DNA of 64,000 nucleotides from CBDCWO01 sp965223405. GTDB lineage: Bacteria > Bacteroidota > Bacteroidia > Chitinophagales > Saprospiraceae. The notes under the pieces were generated by a model. That model made no database searches and had not been told where the DNA came from. It was given only the letters and a program-made list of their open reading frames with translations. This document shows positions 43,113-52,254 of this stretch, in pieces. Positions within the stretch are counted from its first letter, which is position 1, and each line of letters starts with the position of its first letter. The stretch spans positions 124,001-188,000 of the forward strand of contig CBDCWO010000006.1 in the NCBI GenBank assembly GCA_965223405.1. The letters are read 5' to 3'. A program made the translations under genes and the position numbers.

Positions 43113-44477
43113 CTATTTTTCGTTTTCATAGATCATGGCAACCTCTGCATCGTTCAGAGCAACCGTAAATATTCGCAATTGATCTATAGCACCTTTGTAG
43201 AATTTTTTACCTTCAGCAGCAGCTTCCAAAGTTTTATTATAATCTGCCCAACCAGTCGCTGTATTCGCAGATGATCCGGCAAAACCCAGGGCCAGAGATC
43301 CTTCTATTCCTTCGATAGGAGATCCATCGTTATTCTCGGTTTTCAGACTCAGATCAGAAAACAACCAATCCTTACCAGAAGAAATCCATTGAAAAGCAGC
43401 CCACTTTATACCATTTACGTAGAATGTTTTAGATTGAGTGGTCGGATCAATAACCATCACTAAATGTGTCCATTTCCCCATGATCTGTTCACGAACATAG
43501 TCTCGATTCGGCGGATCCTCAGTAAGTTCAGGAATGGCAAAACTCCAGCCACTTTGCTCCATCCCCGGATCAAAGTTCACATTAATCTGAGAATTGATTT
43601 CTGACCAGGCAGTTGCCTTTGGTACCGCGCCGGCATTCGTACCGATATTGACATGATTGGTAGCATACTTTAAGAAAATCTCGTTAAATCCGTCAGATGT
43701 AGGATCCTTTGATCTTCTTCCCACTTCCAGGAAATATCCTTTTTCCACTCCCAGTCCTAAGAGAAAACGGGTTTGTGGCTTACCGGTTCCATCTCCACCA
43801 TCATAATCTGCCAAATCTGTTTTAAACCAATAACTGATCGTAATGGTACCATTGATCAAGCTTCCGTCCGGGGCGATTTCGATTAAATTTCCATTTCCGT
43901 CGAAGAAAGCCGCAGAGTTAGCGGTGCCCCGGCGGTCATCAGTGAATAGAGCAGTACCTACACTGGATATGGAGTTGTTTCCGGTTGCATCCTCCATCGA
44001 GCTCTCATCAAAATTTATATATAATGCTTGAGCTTCCTTCTGAGGTACAAATATTCCAGATGTTCTAAAAGTAAGCGTGTTACCGGAGTAATTAGCTCCA
44101 TTGGTACCGGCGATTGCGGTAGAAAGTGCAATAGAATATTGGGATCCCGGATCCCACTGAGTTGTAGGAGTCATCGTTACGGTATTTCCACTAGCACTGA
44201 CTGCATAATCTGCATCCGTATTGTCATCGGTATTTGTAATTTTAAAGTTAGTCTTACTCGCGGTGGTTGCGTCCACTTCCGATGAAAAAACAGCGGTAAT
44301 AACTGCAGCTTCAGGAACATTAACCGCTGAAGTTAAACCAGCAAGATCAATTCCGTCGGCAGTCAACGTGGTCAGGGTGAAAGTAGGTGGAACCGGATCA
44401 TCTTTCTTACAACTGGTAAGATAGACCAGCATTCCAGCCACTAAAAATAACATGATTTTTAAACTGTACTTCATCAT
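43113..44477 (-). CDS. LamG-domain lipoprotein with an Ig-like domain
   Basis: This 454-aa surface lipoprotein (signal peptide ending LTSC, Cys about residue 23) has a Big_5-like Ig domain at residues 35-145 (AVFSSEVDATTASKTNFKI). A LamG/concanavalin-type domain follows (LYINFDESSMEDATGN, ITISYWFKTDLADYDGG, GKWTHLVMVIDPTTQSKTFYVNG, IDQLRIFTVALNDAEVAMIYEN). It follows SusD by 37 bp. In this position it is probably a surface glycan-binding protein analogous to SusE/SusF. No catalytic residues are evident. Confidence 0.83.
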   Translation of the reverse strand: MMKYSLKIMLFLVAGMLVYLTSCKKDDPVPPTFTLTTLTADGIDLAGLTSAVNVPEAAVITAVFSSEVDATTASKTNFKITNTDDNTDADYAVSASGNTVTMTPTTQWDPGSQYSIALSTAIAGTNGANYSGNTLTFRTSGIFVPQKEAQALYINFDESSMEDATGNNSISSVGTALFTDDRRGTANSAAFFDGNGNLIEIAPDGSLINGTITISYWFKTDLADYDGGDGTGKPQTRFLLGLGVEKGYFLEVGRRSKDPTSDGFNEIFLKYATNHVNIGTNAGAVPKATAWSEINSQINVNFDPGMEQSGWSFAIPELTEDPPNRDYVREQIMGKWTHLVMVIDPTTQSKTFYVNGIKWAAFQWISSGKDWLFSDLSLKTENNDGSPIEGIEGSLALGFAGSSANTATGWADYNKTLEAAAEGKKFYKGAIDQLRIFTVALNDAEVAMIYENEK

Positions 44478-44514
44478 AATTAGATTTGAATTTATTATTA
44501 ATAATTTTTTTTAG

Positions 44515-45993
44515 TTACCAATTTGGATTTTGCTGCATTCTGCCTTCTGATAGATCTATTTCTTGCTGCGGGATAGGAAGTAACTCATTCTTTCCGGCTG
44601 TAAATCCCAAAGGACCCAGTACCTCAGCCATACGTCCCTGTCTCTTCAGGTCAAAGTATCTGATTTGCTCAAAAGCCAGTTCATGCCTTCGCTCATCCCA
44701 GATGGCATTGCGCAATTCAATTTTGTCGGTAGTTATCACATCCGGTAAGATATCAGGATTGCCATTTCGAGCTCGGTTCCTCACCTGATTGAGATATTTA
44801 CCGGCCTGGGTGGGGTCTCCCAATTCATTATAGGCTTCAGCTGCCATTAAGAGTATATCAGCATATCGGATAATGCGACGATTGTTACCCCAAATATCCC
44901 GGTTTTCAACCGGACCTCCGGGATGCACTTTTTGATTGTAACATTCGATTTCAACTATTTTTCCATTTTCCCTTGTCGTATCCGTAGTCAATGAGTTGCC
45001 TTCAATCAACACTCCTCCGACTATTTCTCCTAAGAATATTACAGAGGCTTCCAAGCGTGGATCATTTTCCTCAAAGGATGTAATCCAATCCCAGGAAGGC
45101 CTTCCAAACCCCCAACCCCAATTAGGAGTTCCTCTTACCCCTTGAGTATTGTTGTACTGGTTTCCACCATCTCCCCGGCCACCAGGAACTGAAGCAATTT
45201 CAAAAAGTGATTCCGAACCATGTTCTCCGGCCAAGGTGAATATTTTTGAAAAATCGGACATCAGCTGATATTGGCCTGAAGCAATAATCTCTTCAGCATA
45301 TTTCAAAGTATTTGAATAATCTCCCAATGTTAAATAAACCCTTACTAAAAGGCCTTTTGCAGCCCCTTTAGTAGCCCGACCCAGGTCTTGCGGGAGATAT
45401 TCACTTTTTTCCGGAAGCACACTGGAAGCTGCTTCCAAATCACTCAGAATTAAGGAATAGACTTCTTGGGCACTTGATCGGGGAACAGTTCGTTCTGGAT
45501 TGGTCGTGGTTATAATCGGTACTCCATCAAATAGACGAACCAACGTAAAATAAGAATATGCGCGTAAGAATTTTGCCTCGGCAATATATCTAGATTTCAA
45601 CTGCTCATCCATTACAATGGGCGGTACTTTTTCGATTACGATATTAGCTTGTCTGATCGATTGATACAAAGTTTGGTACCAGGCCAAAATATAGGCATGA
45701 GAAGCATTAAAAGTAAAATTTTCAAACTGTTGTAAATCCGGATTAGAACCGTCTTCACTTCCTTTGGTTTGATCATCGGACATAATATCCGCCAGGGGAT
45801 ACCCTCCTAAATACCACCAATTCCTTAAATTGTTATAGGCTGCATTGGTCACTAGAAGTGCATCTCTCTCGTTGATAGGGAAAGTCACATCGGTAATCGT
45901 GGTGAGGGGAGGATTCTCCAAGAAATCCTTACTACAACCTATAGGTAGAATGAAGAGTGAAATGATGAAAATATATATAGATAAAGTTTTCAT
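44515..45993 (-). CDS. SusD/RagB-family glycan-binding lipoprotein
   Basis: This 492-aa outer-membrane lipoprotein caps the SusC channel and delivers oligosaccharide. The lipobox is LPIGC (Cys 20) followed by SKDFLENPP. The SusD architecture shows the helical TPR scaffold (FLRAYSYFTLVRLFDGVPI, ATKGAAKGLLVRVYLTLGDY) and a C-terminal part RYADILLMAAEAYNELGD, then IWDERRHELAFEQIRYFDLKRQGR. It begins 11 bp after susC, as always in these pairs. Substrate must be inferred from the adjacent enzymes. Confidence 0.95.
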   Translation of the reverse strand: MKTLSIYIFIISLFILPIGCSKDFLENPPLTTITDVTFPINERDALLVTNAAYNNLRNWWYLGGYPLADIMSDDQTKGSEDGSNPDLQQFENFTFNASHAYILAWYQTLYQSIRQANIVIEKVPPIVMDEQLKSRYIAEAKFLRAYSYFTLVRLFDGVPIITTTNPERTVPRSSAQEVYSLILSDLEAASSVLPEKSEYLPQDLGRATKGAAKGLLVRVYLTLGDYSNTLKYAEEIIASGQYQLMSDFSKIFTLAGEHGSESLFEIASVPGGRGDGGNQYNNTQGVRGTPNWGWGFGRPSWDWITSFEENDPRLEASVIFLGEIVGGVLIEGNSLTTDTTRENGKIVEIECYNQKVHPGGPVENRDIWGNNRRIIRYADILLMAAEAYNELGDPTQAGKYLNQVRNRARNGNPDILPDVITTDKIELRNAIWDERRHELAFEQIRYFDLKRQGRMAEVLGPLGFTAGKNELLPIPQQEIDLSEGRMQQNPNW

Positions 45994-46004
45994 TGCAGTA
46001 CGAT

Positions 46005-48962
46005 TTAAAAAGTTAGATTGATACTTGCTCCATAAACACTAGTTACTGGATAAACACCAGAATCGATACCGTTTTGCGAAACATTGCCACCTATCTCTGG
46101 AGTATATCCAGTAAACTTTGTCAAGGTTATCACATTGGTGCCCCGAAGACTTATTGAGGCGCTCTGCAGCTTTGCTTTGGCGACCCAAGATGGCGGCATT
46201 TCATATCCTAAGGAAATATTTCTTAACCGCATGAAAGAGCCATCATGCACAAACCAATCGGATTGACTATAATTCACTCCTCCGGAGGTAGCCCTGGGCT
46301 GGCTATTAGTGCTTCCTTCCCCAGTCCAAGCTTCAATAAGATGTTTTTGATAATTGTACTGACCTGCTCTGACTGCATCCTTACCATCGTATATTTCTCG
46401 ACCGACTTCCCCTTGAAAGTCAAGAGATAAATTAAATCCTTTATAAGTAAAAGTAGTATTGAATCCATAAATAAAATCAGGAATTGGAGAGCCAATAAAA
46501 GTCCTGTCATCAGTATTGATTATCCCGTCATTGTTGACATCTTGATATCGAAAGTCACCTACTCCCTGAGCATTAAGACGGGGTTTTGATAGTTCACCTT
46601 CATTTTGAAAGACTCCGTCTACCTTATATCCATAAAAATAGCCGATGGGTTGGCCAAGCGCTACTCTTTTTACATTTTGGCCGTTACCCAAATTACCCAA
46701 TGGCAAAGAATTATCTGCGCCGGTATCTTCACCTAGCTTGAGTACTTCATTTTTTACAGTAGAACCAATCGCTCCGATCCGATAAAACAAATCACCCAGG
46801 TTATTCTTATATCCAATATTAAATTCTATGCCACTGTTAAGTACGTCAGCTGCATTAAATTTCACAAATGTGAATGATCCGTTTCCAAAGTGACCTGGTA
46901 ACGGTAGATCGATTAAAATATCTTTGGTCACCTTACGGTAATAATCAATCTCCATAGTAAGTCGATCATCCCAAAGACCCAATTCAATTCCTGCATTGGT
47001 CTGTATCGCTTCTTCCCATCGGATTAATGGATTACCACTGGTGCTGTAAGTCGACCCCGGATTCAGTACTTCATTTACTCCGAAAACGGCACCTAATTCA
47101 TTTCTAATTAAAGTAAACCGGTCATCGGTATCTACTTTATCGTTTCCTACCACTCCCCAGCTTGCTCTTAACTTCAGATTGGATACCATGCCAGTGGGAA
47201 AGAACGGCTCTCTGGAGATTCTCCAACCGGCAGCAAATGAAGGAAAGTTTCCCCAGCGGTTTTCCTCATTAAAAACGGAACTTCCATCTCTCCGAAATGT
47301 AGCCGTGAAAAGGTACCGGTTGAGATAGGAATAATTAACGCGAAACAGGAAGGAAGCCAGTGATTTGATTGAAGCCCCATTTGAAATCTTGAGTTCATCC
47401 AGATCATTGGATAAGTACAAAATATCATCTCGGAGTAAATTTCGTCCCGAACCGGAGAAGCTCTCTCCATTATCTTCCTGTGCAGTATACCCGGCAACAA
47501 CATCCACGGTATGGTCTTCTGTATCAAAATGATAATTAATCGTATTCTCCCACAACCAATTTTCTCGGGACCTTCTACTTTTATTTAGAGCGGACTCAGG
47601 ATTTTGTTGCTGAGGGGTTACAAAAAAGACCGGGGTAAATCCATATCCATCAGCGTATTGCAAATCAACTCCATAACTCGATCGAAAAGTGAAGTGTTTG
47701 AGGAATTTAAATTCCCCAAAGAAGTTACCTACTGTTCGGATACCATCGGTCAAGTTTTCATTGTAATGAATTGACGCCAGTGGATTGCCATTTCCGCGAT
47801 TCCCGAAGAAGGTTCCATCCTCGTTATATGGTGAATCGGTAGGCCAGGCCCGCAAGGTGGAGGCAACTATATTCGATGCATTTTTTTGTTTAAAGGTTGA
47901 AAAGGTAAGATTATGACCTATTCTAATTCCCTCAAAAAGTCGGTAGTCATTGTTAACTTTTAAAGTGAGTCGTTCGTAGTTTGATTTTGGAATAATTCCA
48001 TCCTGTTTGAAATATCCCGCACTGGCATAATATCTGGTTTTTTCCGAACCTCCATTTACAGATACCTGGTAATTTTGAATCGGAGCCGAACTACGATATA
48101 CTTCTTGTTGCCAATCCGTATTTTTCAATAAATCCAAATTATTAAAAGTACCAGGTTGAATTTTATTGATGGTCTGGGCAAATTCACGAGCGTCTAATAC
48201 TTCAATATATTTTTGGATCGTCTGAACATCATAACCCGCTGTGAAATTGATGGTCGGTTTATCCCCAAAGTTGCCGGTTTTTGTAGTAATAATAATCACT
48301 CCATTTGCACCGCGAGAACCATACATGGCTGTAGATGAGGCATCCTTTAGGATCTCCATAGACTCGATGTCCGCCGAATTTAAAAAAGTAATGTCGTCCA
48401 GAATCACTCCATCCACAACAAATATAGGATCCGGATTGCCGAATGTTCCAACGCCTCTAATTCTCACAGTTGGTGCTGACCCCGGTGCACCGGAATTACT
48501 GGTAACCTGTACTCCGGCGACTTTGCCCTGTAACGCTTGCTCTGCTGAGGATGAAGGGATCTTGGTGATATCATCCCCACGTAAAGAAGATACAGATCCG
48601 GTCAAATCGCTCTTCTTCACCGTTCCGTATCCGATAACCACTACTTCTTCAATAAGCTCGACATCAAGGGGTAAGACTACATCAATTTTAGTTCGACCCG
48701 CGATTGCTATCTTCATCGTCTTGAACCCTACAAATGAAAAGACCAAGGTATCGGCATCGGGACCAACGGTTATTGAATAACTTCCATCAAATTCGGTTAT
48801 CGCCCCATTCATTGTGCCTTGCTCAAGAACCGTGACTGAAATCAATGGTTCTCCATCTTCAGCGGAAGTAACAATTCCTGTAATGGTTTGTGATTGACTC
48901 CAGAGAGCAATGGGAAATAAAAACAGGGCCAACCACAGACTGCAAAGTTTAAGAATCTTCAT
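46005..48962 (-). CDS. SusC/RagA-family TonB-linked outer-membrane transporter
   Basis: This 985-aa beta-barrel has a signal peptide, a carboxypeptidase-regulatory-like domain (GIVTSAEDGEPLISVTVLEQ, residues 28-110) and the plug domain beginning VVVIGYGTVKKSDLTGSV. The SusC signature VRIRGVGTFGNPDPIFVVDG follows, then a 22-strand barrel ending in an aromatic terminus (GASINLTF). It imports oligosaccharides using TonB energy. No STN domain is seen, so control is not by an ECF/FecR system but probably by the adjacent hybrid-type regulator. A consensus promoter lies upstream at 49012-49044. Confidence 0.95.
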   Translation of the reverse strand: MKILKLCSLWLALFLFPIALWSQSQTITGIVTSAEDGEPLISVTVLEQGTMNGAITEFDGSYSITVGPDADTLVFSFVGFKTMKIAIAGRTKIDVVLPLDVELIEEVVVIGYGTVKKSDLTGSVSSLRGDDITKIPSSSAEQALQGKVAGVQVTSNSGAPGSAPTVRIRGVGTFGNPDPIFVVDGVILDDITFLNSADIESMEILKDASSTAMYGSRGANGVIIITTKTGNFGDKPTINFTAGYDVQTIQKYIEVLDAREFAQTINKIQPGTFNNLDLLKNTDWQQEVYRSSAPIQNYQVSVNGGSEKTRYYASAGYFKQDGIIPKSNYERLTLKVNNDYRLFEGIRIGHNLTFSTFKQKNASNIVASTLRAWPTDSPYNEDGTFFGNRGNGNPLASIHYNENLTDGIRTVGNFFGEFKFLKHFTFRSSYGVDLQYADGYGFTPVFFVTPQQQNPESALNKSRRSRENWLWENTINYHFDTEDHTVDVVAGYTAQEDNGESFSGSGRNLLRDDILYLSNDLDELKISNGASIKSLASFLFRVNYSYLNRYLFTATFRRDGSSVFNEENRWGNFPSFAAGWRISREPFFPTGMVSNLKLRASWGVVGNDKVDTDDRFTLIRNELGAVFGVNEVLNPGSTYSTSGNPLIRWEEAIQTNAGIELGLWDDRLTMEIDYYRKVTKDILIDLPLPGHFGNGSFTFVKFNAADVLNSGIEFNIGYKNNLGDLFYRIGAIGSTVKNEVLKLGEDTGADNSLPLGNLGNGQNVKRVALGQPIGYFYGYKVDGVFQNEGELSKPRLNAQGVGDFRYQDVNNDGIINTDDRTFIGSPIPDFIYGFNTTFTYKGFNLSLDFQGEVGREIYDGKDAVRAGQYNYQKHLIEAWTGEGSTNSQPRATSGGVNYSQSDWFVHDGSFMRLRNISLGYEMPPSWVAKAKLQSASISLRGTNVITLTKFTGYTPEIGGNVSQNGIDSGVYPVTSVYGASINLTF

Positions 48963-49011
48963 TGGTTAGGAAAATTTTGTGGTTTAGATAAGAAAACCAT
49001 TCTTATCGGCT

Positions 49012-49044
49012 CAAATGTACAATGATTAATCTATATGGTGCAAA
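49012..49044 (-). promoter_or_regulatory. Consensus promoter of the susC operon
   Basis: On the minus strand TTTG (49044-49041), a 21-bp spacer and TACATTTG (49019-49012) match the Bacteroidota consensus. Transcription would begin near 49005, giving a 5' leader of about 43 nt before the susC ATG at 48962. The regulator gene lies upstream on the same strand and is probably transcribed separately. Confidence 0.7.
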
Positions 49045-49190
49045 TATTTAACCTCACTACGACTACGCCATTATTAAATATTCAAGGTACTAGGAGTAAC
49101 CGGAATTTCTTAATACCTTATTGTATTTCAATATATTAGCAAGGATATACTACAAGGTTAGTTCAGAATTGCTTTGAGCAGGATACTACT

Positions 49191-51974
49191 TCAATAGGTT
49201 AATATTTTATCTGCTAAACTTGTGTCTTTAGATAACTTCATTTTTTTGCGCAGTCGATATCTTTTATTCTCAATTCCTCTCAATGTCATGTTCATCAATA
49301 AAGCAATTTCTTTGGATGAAAGATTCATCTTTAAATATCCGGCTAGTTTTAAATCTCCAGAGGTCAAATCTGGAAATTGTAGCTTTAGTCTTTTGAAAAA
49401 ATCGTCATGAATTTCATTAAACGAAGATTCAAAATTCTCCCAATCCTTTTCCGAAGTAATATGGTTGTCGATGAGACGTACTAGTTTATAATACTTTGAT
49501 CCTGGGAAATGTTCTCCAACGGAATCGTGTATTGCAGATATTTCTGTCTTAATTTTGTGTAAAAGATCATTTTTACGTATCAGACTGCTGGCGGAATTGG
49601 TCAATTCCTGGCTTTTCTGAAGTATTTCTGATTCCAACTGAACATTTCTCAATGCCAACCTCTGGCGTTGTAACTCTCTTTGTTTTTCAATGTACATTTT
49701 ACGCCTTTCTACCATCAATCTGTACTTGTGCAATTTGCGTACTAAAAATATGATTCCGGTTAATACCAGTAAATAAAAGAAAAATGCCAACTTAGTTTGA
49801 TACCAAAATGGCAATACTTCGAAATGGTAATGCGCTTTAGAACTATTAATTGAAGATTGAACTGAAAAAGTATAGTCACCAGTGGGCAGATTAGTATATT
49901 CTTTGTTGGATAAGTAGGACCATTCAGACCACTCCTCTTCAAATCCATTTAATTTGTATCTATATAATGGGCGTTGTGAATAATAAGGTATTGAAAACTC
50001 GAACCTGATGAAATACCGATTTTGTGAATTCAACCGGTGAAGACCATCCGTCTTGGAATAGCAGATAATGTCCGATATATCGTTGTCAGAGACACAAATT
50101 CTTTTAAAACCAACTTGAACCTTGTTTTCCGTCTTTCCGGCTCGGGTTAAATCCCATCTGGCATATCCGGATTGTAATCCAATCAAAGCTTCACCTTCCC
50201 TTAGAAAAACCACATTGGCTGAGACCATATTTCCCGATTTAAGGGTTGAAAAGTCCTGATGGGGGGTAATTATACGTATTGAGTGATCCGATTCCTCCAA
50301 AAATGCTGTATCATTTATTTGATAGATCGCCACTTGATTTGCATCCGGTTTAAACAGTGGCATCGAGGAGGGTAAGAACATCTGTTGCTCCTGGTGATAT
50401 TTATATAGTTTTCGTTCGGAATAAACGTGGATCTTGTTGTTAAATTCTATCAACTCCAGGTTATAAAGAGAAGGAAGGCCTTGCGAATCAGATACTGAGT
50501 TAACCACAGACGCTTTAACCATCGATTCATCAAAGGTAAGTCTAAACAAACCTCGATACGGATTAACTGCCCATAATGTACCATCCTCATCGAACAGCAG
50601 CTTCTTTACGACATCTCTAAATCCAGCAATTTGATGGCTAAAAGACCACCCTTGGTTCGGAACATATTTTAGCACCACGATTCCGGTATAGGTTCCTTGA
50701 ATCAATAGATCGGGACGATCAGGTATTGGCAAGATACTTCGGCCTCCAGTTACTTTTGATATGAGTGTTACTCCTCCGTTCTTTATTTGATAGGTTCCCG
50801 TATTATGTCCTACTAATAAATAGTCCTTATAAACAACCATTTGCCACACCTGGCCTTCAATTCCAACGATTTTTTCAAATTGCTTCGTTTTCGGATTGTG
50901 TTTGAATACACCTTGGTTACTTCCAATATATAAAGTATTCTCATATATAGTAGCTGAAAAAACACAACCGATTTTTCCTTCATAATCCTCAAAATACTTC
51001 AAATTGGAATTCAAGTGAATAAGTTGAACTCCTAAATCGTGACCCACCCAAACATTTTCATCCTTATCCTGATATAACGATAATATATTATTGCTGGCCA
51101 AGCCATTTTCCTTGCTTAGTTTATGTTCAATTTTACCGCTTTGATCTGTAATTAGCAACCCGTCAGATATGGTTCCAAAAACATATTTTTCATCTTTTAA
51201 GACGATCCCTTTATTCAGTTCCCCAGTGGCAAAATAAGTATTCAAGTCAGAATTCCATGGAGCTATTCCATTTGCTTCACTCCATTCAAATACACCCGCA
51301 CTGTTAGCGATCAGAAGACTTTTCTTCTGGGGTGAAGGCAAAATTGTCCTTACTTTGTAATCTAGTAAGACAGGATCATCTGAGATCAATCTGAATGAAT
51401 TATCTTCCATAAGTTCAACCAATCCATGATCATTGACTTGCAAATAAATATGATCACCCACTTTAGATAACAGACTAATCGAATAAGGTGGAATAATCTC
51501 GTGTACATTTTCAAAATCGTACTCATAAATTTTCCCAAAAGACTGAAATAAAATAGAAGAATCACGTGACAAGATATTCCAAATTTCATCTTTCGCAATC
51601 AGTTGTGGTTCAAGATATTGACTCAAAGAATGGTACTCATACTCTTTATTTTGTCCTTGGAACCAATAGCCAAATTCTCCGTACAAGCCCGTAAATATAT
51701 ACCCTTTCGGATAATAGGTATACAAGGCTCTCAGAATACCAGGAGTTGGCAGTTTTACTTTATTCCAACTGCTCCCATCAAACGAAAGCCACCCTTGAGT
51801 ATTGGCAAAATGCATCATCCTGTCCGAAGATTGGTGTATCATCCAATTACTTTGACCAATTTCCAATAGTGGATCATCATAATCCACTATCCGCAGCATC
51901 TCTTGTGCAGAACATGGTTTATACACAAATCCACTCAAGCTGACAAGACCATAGATCAGGATAATAAGTCGCAT
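49191..51974 (-). CDS. SusR-like membrane regulator: ligand-binding propeller, Y_Y_Y domain and LuxR-type HTH
   Basis: The product is 927 aa. A signal peptide is followed by about 600 residues of two-component-regulator propeller repeats (for example GLASNNILSLYQDKDENVWVGHDLGVQLI). A Y_Y_Y domain follows (LYRYKLNGFEEEWSEWSYL, residues about 660-730), then a membrane helix (FFFYLLVLTGIIFLV), a coiled coil and a C-terminal helix-turn-helix (LTSGDLKLAGYLKMNLSSKEIALLMNMTLRGIENKRYRLRKKM). There is no kinase domain, so ligand binding outside would act directly on a DNA-binding domain inside. Position 228 bp before susC makes it the likely switch of the locus. Confidence 0.88.
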   Translation of the reverse strand: MRLIILIYGLVSLSGFVYKPCSAQEMLRIVDYDDPLLEIGQSNWMIHQSSDRMMHFANTQGWLSFDGSSWNKVKLPTPGILRALYTYYPKGYIFTGLYGEFGYWFQGQNKEYEYHSLSQYLEPQLIAKDEIWNILSRDSSILFQSFGKIYEYDFENVHEIIPPYSISLLSKVGDHIYLQVNDHGLVELMEDNSFRLISDDPVLLDYKVRTILPSPQKKSLLIANSAGVFEWSEANGIAPWNSDLNTYFATGELNKGIVLKDEKYVFGTISDGLLITDQSGKIEHKLSKENGLASNNILSLYQDKDENVWVGHDLGVQLIHLNSNLKYFEDYEGKIGCVFSATIYENTLYIGSNQGVFKHNPKTKQFEKIVGIEGQVWQMVVYKDYLLVGHNTGTYQIKNGGVTLISKVTGGRSILPIPDRPDLLIQGTYTGIVVLKYVPNQGWSFSHQIAGFRDVVKKLLFDEDGTLWAVNPYRGLFRLTFDESMVKASVVNSVSDSQGLPSLYNLELIEFNNKIHVYSERKLYKYHQEQQMFLPSSMPLFKPDANQVAIYQINDTAFLEESDHSIRIITPHQDFSTLKSGNMVSANVVFLREGEALIGLQSGYARWDLTRAGKTENKVQVGFKRICVSDNDISDIICYSKTDGLHRLNSQNRYFIRFEFSIPYYSQRPLYRYKLNGFEEEWSEWSYLSNKEYTNLPTGDYTFSVQSSINSSKAHYHFEVLPFWYQTKLAFFFYLLVLTGIIFLVRKLHKYRLMVERRKMYIEKQRELQRQRLALRNVQLESEILQKSQELTNSASSLIRKNDLLHKIKTEISAIHDSVGEHFPGSKYYKLVRLIDNHITSEKDWENFESSFNEIHDDFFKRLKLQFPDLTSGDLKLAGYLKMNLSSKEIALLMNMTLRGIENKRYRLRKKMKLSKDTSLADKILTY

Positions 51975-52254
51975 TGGTCTAACTCTTTTGAGCTAAGATA
52001 GGACTTCTGACCAAAAGATTGTATCCAACATATTGTCATTCCGAACAGCATTGACCAGCTGTGTACAATATTCCAGATTTGTTTTAATAATAATTTTAAA
52101 TCAATCCCTATTAATCAGATCATTCTTCAAATTGAGTTGTTTATTATATTAATGAGATAGGCGGAATAAGAAAAATCAAACGCAAAATATGGATTTGGGA
52201 CTTATTGCGTTTTAAATGCAGGTTGGTATCAAAACCAATCAAATAATTAGTGCA

